From positions 1-17,353 of the forward strand of contig JAQVVK010000023.1 in assembly GCA_028698975.1 (NCBI GenBank): a stretch of DNA of 17,353 bases, in the 5' to 3' direction. A program made the position numbers and the translations under genes. A model generated the notes under the pieces. That model ran no database searches. It saw only the letters and a program-made list of their open reading frames with translations, and was not told where the DNA came from. Of the stretch, positions 14,378 to 17,353 are shown in pieces; position 1 is the first letter of the stretch, and each line of letters starts with the position of its first letter. Source of the DNA: Victivallaceae bacterium (GTDB lineage Bacteria; Verrucomicrobiota; Lentisphaeria; Victivallales; Victivallaceae).

Positions 14378-15262
14378 TTACAGCACGTTGGCAGGTGGAT
14401 CTGGGTATTTCCCTCGACGGTACTCCAATGGCGTAATCCCAAATACATCCTTGAACGCACGCGCGAAATAAACCGGATTGGAAAACCCGGAGTCATGCGC
14501 TACTGCCGTTATGGTCTTGTCACTCGTGCTTAACTGGTTGAGCGCGTATGTCATGCGAATTTTTTGCAGAAACGCTACCGGTGTCGTGTGTAAGTGCTTT
14601 TTTAAGAGTCGCTCAAGCGTCCGTACCGAAATCATCCCGTGAGCTGCCATGCTTTCTACATTCAATCCCGATTCGAGATGCTCGTTGCAATAAAGAAAAA
14701 GACTCATCAATTCATTGGGTATATCAGATATTTTCTCTTCCAAACTTCGGCTAATCAGCAGAGTAAGTTCTATGAATTTCGCATTCAAAAATATCTCGTA
14801 CCCACCCCCAGCTCTCTCCTGCTCTGTATACATCTGATTGATTATCGAATCCATGTCGGTAAATTCATCGTCTGTTAGCTTCAACATGGTCTCGTTGCAA
14901 GTGAGCTGCGATTCAAAAAAATAAACGTAGCCGTTCATCGAACGCAACCGCTTCAGCGGCAAAGAGAGTTTTTCCGGCAGGTAAATACAGTTCATCAGAC
15001 GCATGTTGTCGGCATCAATATAGCCATGCGTCTCCCCCGGACGGATCAGAAACACATTACCGCGCTCTATTCGGCATCTCTTGCCGTTCACACTATGCGT
15101 ACCACTGCCGTCATGCACAAAAACCAACTCATAGAAGTCATGAAAATGTGAAATTTCCGTGTGCTGCATAAAATAATTCATCGGGCAGATACGAATTCCA
15201 CCCTCCAAATTATTGTAGATCATGCTGCGACGCATGTGCAGTGAATCAGGATTGCCCATCAT
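14378..15262 (-). CDS. AraC-family transcriptional regulator near the rhamnosidase locus
   Basis: A 294-residue regulator. The N-terminal cupin (about 35-110) reads HFHDFYELVFVHDGSGTH and then GNVFLIRPGETHGYID, typical of sugar sensors of the RhaS/RhaR type. The C-terminal domain (about 190-285) has helix-turn-helix one around MAAHGMISVRTLERLLKKHL and two around ITAVAHDSGFSNPVYFARAF, followed by the FGITPLEYRR signature. The start is 15262 or 15259, with AAGAG about 6 nt upstream. The MITE-like element at 15276-15394 now forms its upstream region. It lies on the same strand as the SGNH and rhamnosidase genes, so regulating them is plausible but inferred. Confidence 0.92.
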   Translation of the reverse strand: MMGNPDSLHMRRSMIYNNLEGGIRICPMNYFMQHTEISHFHDFYELVFVHDGSGTHSVNGKRCRIERGNVFLIRPGETHGYIDADNMRLMNCIYLPEKLSLPLKRLRSMNGYVYFFESQLTCNETMLKLTDDEFTDMDSIINQMYTEQERAGGGYEIFLNAKFIELTLLISRSLEEKISDIPNELMSLFLYCNEHLESGLNVESMAAHGMISVRTLERLLKKHLHTTPVAFLQKIRMTYALNQLSTSDKTITAVAHDSGFSNPVYFARAFKDVFGITPLEYRRGKYPDPPANVL

Positions 15263-15269
15263 GACACTC

Positions 15270-15400
15270 TTGTTAGTCGGTTATGTAAAAGTCGATTTCC
15301 CTTTTAGATAAGGCGACAAGGCCGACGCGTACCTGAGTACAAGCCGCTTTCGTTTCCTAAAAGCCCTCTCAAAATAGGGTTTTGCATAACCGACTTGTTA
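15270..15400. mobile_element. MITE-like element (119 bp) with 6-bp target duplication
   Basis: The element spans 15276-15394. Its 15-bp terminal inverted repeats, GTCGGTTATGTAAAA (15276-15290) and TTTTGCATAACCGAC (15380-15394), match at 14 of 15 positions. It is flanked by identical TTGTTA at 15270-15275 and 15395-15400, as expected of a target duplication. Inside are further arms CTTTTAG/CTAAAAG (15301-15307, 15357-15363) and CCCT/AGGG. There is no room for a transposase. One minus-strand frame is open through most of it, but has no start codon. The parent IS family is not recognised. Confidence 0.75.
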
Positions 15401-15417
15401 TTTGACCGGCATTACCC

Positions 15418-15450
15418 CGATACCGCGTTATAAACAATAATGCGGTATCG
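15418..15450. terminator. Perfect-looking 14-bp hairpin between the SGNH and AraC genes
   Basis: The stem CGATACCGCGTTAT (15418-15431) pairs with ATAATGCGGTATCG (15437-15450), with one G-T wobble and a 5-nt loop AAACA. CGTTTTG follows on the plus strand, and no U-tract follows on the minus strand, where the upstream SGNH gene reads. It may end SGNH transcription or be a protein site. Confidence 0.45.
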
Positions 15451-15504
15451 CGTTTTGTCAAGTCTTTTCACACTGCATTCCGGCCATGCCGCTCCCGCTG
15501 CCCG

Positions 15505-16170
15505 TCAGCGGTTATAATCAAACTCGACCGCCTTCAGAAACGCCCTGGCCAGCAGAGTCGCCCCGTAAATGTTGGGATGCACCCGATCCCAAGTGATGTA
15601 ACCGGAGTGACAATATTTGAGAACCCGGTCAAATTCAGCTTGCGTGTCCACAAAAATAACCCCGCACTCTTGGGCTATTTCCGCGCATACCGCTCCGTAT
15701 TCGTCCATTCTGGCACGCATGGCGTCGGCCCGGTTTGGCTCAATAAAATATGGCGTCATAAGCACCAGACCGCCGGGAAGCAATGGCTTGGTCTTGACAA
15801 TCAGGCCGCGAAGCGTCTGCTTGTATTCAGCAACCCCGACCTGCGCTTCGGGTATCTGCGGCGTATCAAACTGCCGCCACACATCGTTTATGCCGATCAT
15901 GACCGAAAGCCAATCCGGTTTTAGCCCGATCACGTCGCGTTCCCAGCGCGCCGCCAGATCGCGCACCGTGTTGCCGCTGTCGCCGACGTTGGTTATACGG
16001 ATGCAACGCTCCGGGTAAACCGCGTTCAACAGCCCCGACACCACGTGCGGATACCCCTTGCCCAACGGCTCAAACAATCCCTCCGACGGAGCGTCGGCAT
16101 TGCGCGTACGCCCCATATCGGTAACCGAATCTCCGATGAAAACCAACCGCTGACCATCTTCTATTTTCAT
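15505..16170 (-). CDS. SGNH/GDSL hydrolase, probable carbohydrate esterase
   Basis: A 221-residue SGNH hydrolase. Block I is FIGDSVTD with nucleophile Ser15, block II is NVGDSGNT with Gly63, block III is GIND at 93-96 with Asn95, and block V is WDRVHPN with Asp195 and His198. All four catalytic blocks are present. The size and lack of a signal peptide fit cytoplasmic members of the rhamnogalacturonan acetylesterase-like group, which remove acetyl groups from sugars. AAGGAAG lies about 9 nt upstream of the ATG. The rhamnosidase-like gene ends 53 bp upstream on the same strand, so the two are probably one operon. The acetylated-sugar substrate is inferred from that neighbour. Confidence 0.88.
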   Translation of the reverse strand: MKIEDGQRLVFIGDSVTDMGRTRNADAPSEGLFEPLGKGYPHVVSGLLNAVYPERCIRITNVGDSGNTVRDLAARWERDVIGLKPDWLSVMIGINDVWRQFDTPQIPEAQVGVAEYKQTLRGLIVKTKPLLPGGLVLMTPYFIEPNRADAMRARMDEYGAVCAEIAQECGVIFVDTQAEFDRVLKYCHSGYITWDRVHPNIYGATLLARAFLKAVEFDYNR

Positions 16171-16200
16171 GAACTGTCTTCCTTTTTGATATATGTACGG

Positions 16201-16225
16201 AAATTATCACTGATTGAGATAATTT
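16201..16225 (-). repeat. AT-rich inverted repeat at the rhamnosidase stop
   Basis: AAATTATC (16201-16208) and GATAATTT (16218-16225) form an 8-bp stem with a 9-nt loop across the rhamnosidase stop codon (16224-16226). It is weak, and could pause or shield the mRNA between the two genes. Confidence 0.25.
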
Positions 16226-17353
16226 ATTCCATGACCGTGATAATCTCAAGGGGCGGCGGCAGATTTTTTTCATCTATTTTTATCTTCCGGGCGGAATGAA
16301 TCGCCACCTTGACTCGGGTTGTCCCGTTTCGGCGTTCAAGCGCAATGTCGAGCCATTCATTCAACGCAAGCATCACGCGCCCTTCGGCAAATTCAAGGTC
16401 AAAGAGACTGGGCCGCACCAGCAACTCCGCGTCGTTGAGCGTTTCATGCTTCACACCGAGAATTTCGCGGTGAAAGAAGTAACTTGGTGAAGCCCCCCAC
16501 GCGTGACAAAGACTTGAGTGGCAATTCCACTCTTCCCATGTGTTTTCCGCCTTGCGGTCAAGCATCACCCCCCACGATTTACGCAATAATGCAAGAGCTT
16601 CGTCGGCAAGACCGTTTTCAAACAATCCGCTTAAAAAGAAGAACATCGTCCACGGCGTGTTGGGCGGCATGACCCAACCGCTCAATTTCGCCGTATCCTC
16701 GGTTTCCTGGCAAAACAAGGGTACTCTAATACTCACATAATCGCGGTAATATTCATCGCGCAAGGCCTTTTTCAGCTCACGCTGCCCGATAATTCCCGCA
16801 AACGCGGCATATCCGCAAGTGGTCTGCGAAATCGCCGGAGCCCGCCACCGCCGGGGTTTTCGCATGAGCGGGCCCTTGACAACGGCTCCTGTGGCCGACA
16901 GCTCGTAAAGTTCGCCCTCTCCCCAGTCGATGCCGTCGGCGCGGAAAAAGAGATCCCAATTCAAAAAATTGTTGTCGGTCTCAAACTCAATGACATTCAC
17001 GCCCGGCCGAAGCGAAATTTTGGTACGATCCGGCGCATACGCCGGGAAAGGACGGCTCCAGTCGGCCGCACGCCGGTCGTCAAACACCGGTTTGCCGTTG
17101 CACTTTACGCGATAGGGACCGAAAGCGGCACTGTACAGCTCGACCTCCCGCCCGGCGGAAACGCTTACCCGAAACCGGGCGAGTGCCTGGCAACCGCCGC
17201 CGCTGCCGTTTAATTCGCAGAAGAAGTTATAATTGCAGAAATCCGGTTCGCCCCTGTCGGAGCTGTCTTTTAGCGTACCGTCTTCGCGCATGAAGCATTG
17301 ACAGTAGGCCGCCGCGACCCGAACCGCCTCCCGGGAATAATCCTCGGCCTCCT
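16224..17353 (-). CDS. Alpha-L-rhamnosidase-like (GH78-type) enzyme, C-terminal part
   Basis: The frame stays open to the window's right edge, so the 5' end is missing; the ATG at 17291 is internal because 20 more codons (from EAEDYSREAVRVAAAYCQCF) precede it. The visible 375 residues end with WVMPPNTPWTMFFFL, ENTWEEWNCHSSL, then CHAWGASPSYFFHREILGV, the standard end of the GH78 (alpha/alpha)6 barrel, and a beta-rich tail. Glutamates in TWEEW lie where the GH78 base is expected; the acid motif would be upstream. Residues about 55-150 of the visible part look like a lectin-like beta-domain (ELYSAAFGPYRVKCNGKPVF), which normally sits before the barrel. GH78 enzymes release terminal rhamnose from pectin-type and other glycans. 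The family call is good, the substrate unknown. Confidence 0.8.
   Translation of the reverse strand, partial: EAEDYSREAVRVAAAYCQCFMREDGTLKDSSDRGEPDFCNYNFFCELNGSGGGCQALARFRVSVSAGREVELYSAAFGPYRVKCNGKPVFDDRRAADWSRPFPAYAPDRTKISLRPGVNVIEFETDNNFLNWDLFFRADGIDWGEGELYELSATGAVVKGPLMRKPRRWRAPAISQTTCGYAAFAGIIGQRELKKALRDEYYRDYVSIRVPLFCQETEDTAKLSGWVMPPNTPWTMFFFLSGLFENGLADEALALLRKSWGVMLDRKAENTWEEWNCHSSLCHAWGASPSYFFHREILGVKHETLNDAELLVRPSLFDLEFAEGRVMLALNEWLDIALERRNGTTRVKVAIHSARKIKIDEKNLPPPLEIITVME

Overview
The window is GC-rich bacterial chromosome whose gene content best fits the Lentisphaerota (Victivallales-like, PVC superphylum). The reasons are many isolated glycoside hydrolases with their own AraC regulators, stand-alone secretin-like proteins, a BAHT-type (autotransporter strand-loop-strand) heptosyltransferase and repeat-rich intergenic DNA. 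The assignment is inferred from gene content only; no rRNA or tRNA gene was seen.

Layout. Positions 1-68 hold the 5' end of an IS3-type transposase OrfA that leaves the window. Positions 69-351 are non-coding and carry a degenerate repeat. A GH31 alpha-glycosidase (352-2931, minus) lies divergent to an AraC regulator (3262-4119, plus). Between them is the decayed N-terminus of a GH13 enzyme, with an intact start and ribosome binding site but an amber stop at codon 18. An apparent three-gene operon follows (4326-7916, plus): two diverged secretin-like proteins and a small lipoprotein. A strong hairpin and a promoter-overlapping palindrome precede a GH130-like gene (8025-9212, plus), which converges on a BAHT-like glycosyltransferase (9222-10850, minus). 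Divergent from that is guaA-rsmD plus a WaaP/InaA-like kinase (11017-14108, plus), all tightly packed. The last part holds repeat-rich spacer DNA, a second AraC gene (14378-15262, minus) whose upstream region is a 119-bp MITE-like element with 6-bp target duplications, an SGNH esterase (15505-16170, minus) and the 3' part of an alpha-L-rhamnosidase-like gene (16224 to the right edge, minus).

How the genes fit together. Two small carbohydrate loci can be inferred: GH31 with its divergent AraC, and rhamnosidase plus SGNH esterase with a nearby AraC, which would suit deacetylation and trimming of rhamnose-containing plant or algal polysaccharide. GH130 is a third sugar enzyme with its own promoter. 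The secretin pair with a lipoprotein, away from any other secretion gene, and the heptosyltransferase without a visible autotransporter are the most unusual protein-level items. guaA and rsmD are housekeeping genes.

The most notable non-coding signals are the GH13 remnant, the MITE-like insertion 8 bp upstream of an AraC start, a dispersed intergenic repeat with a compensatory stem change, and alternative hairpins at the GH130 promoter.
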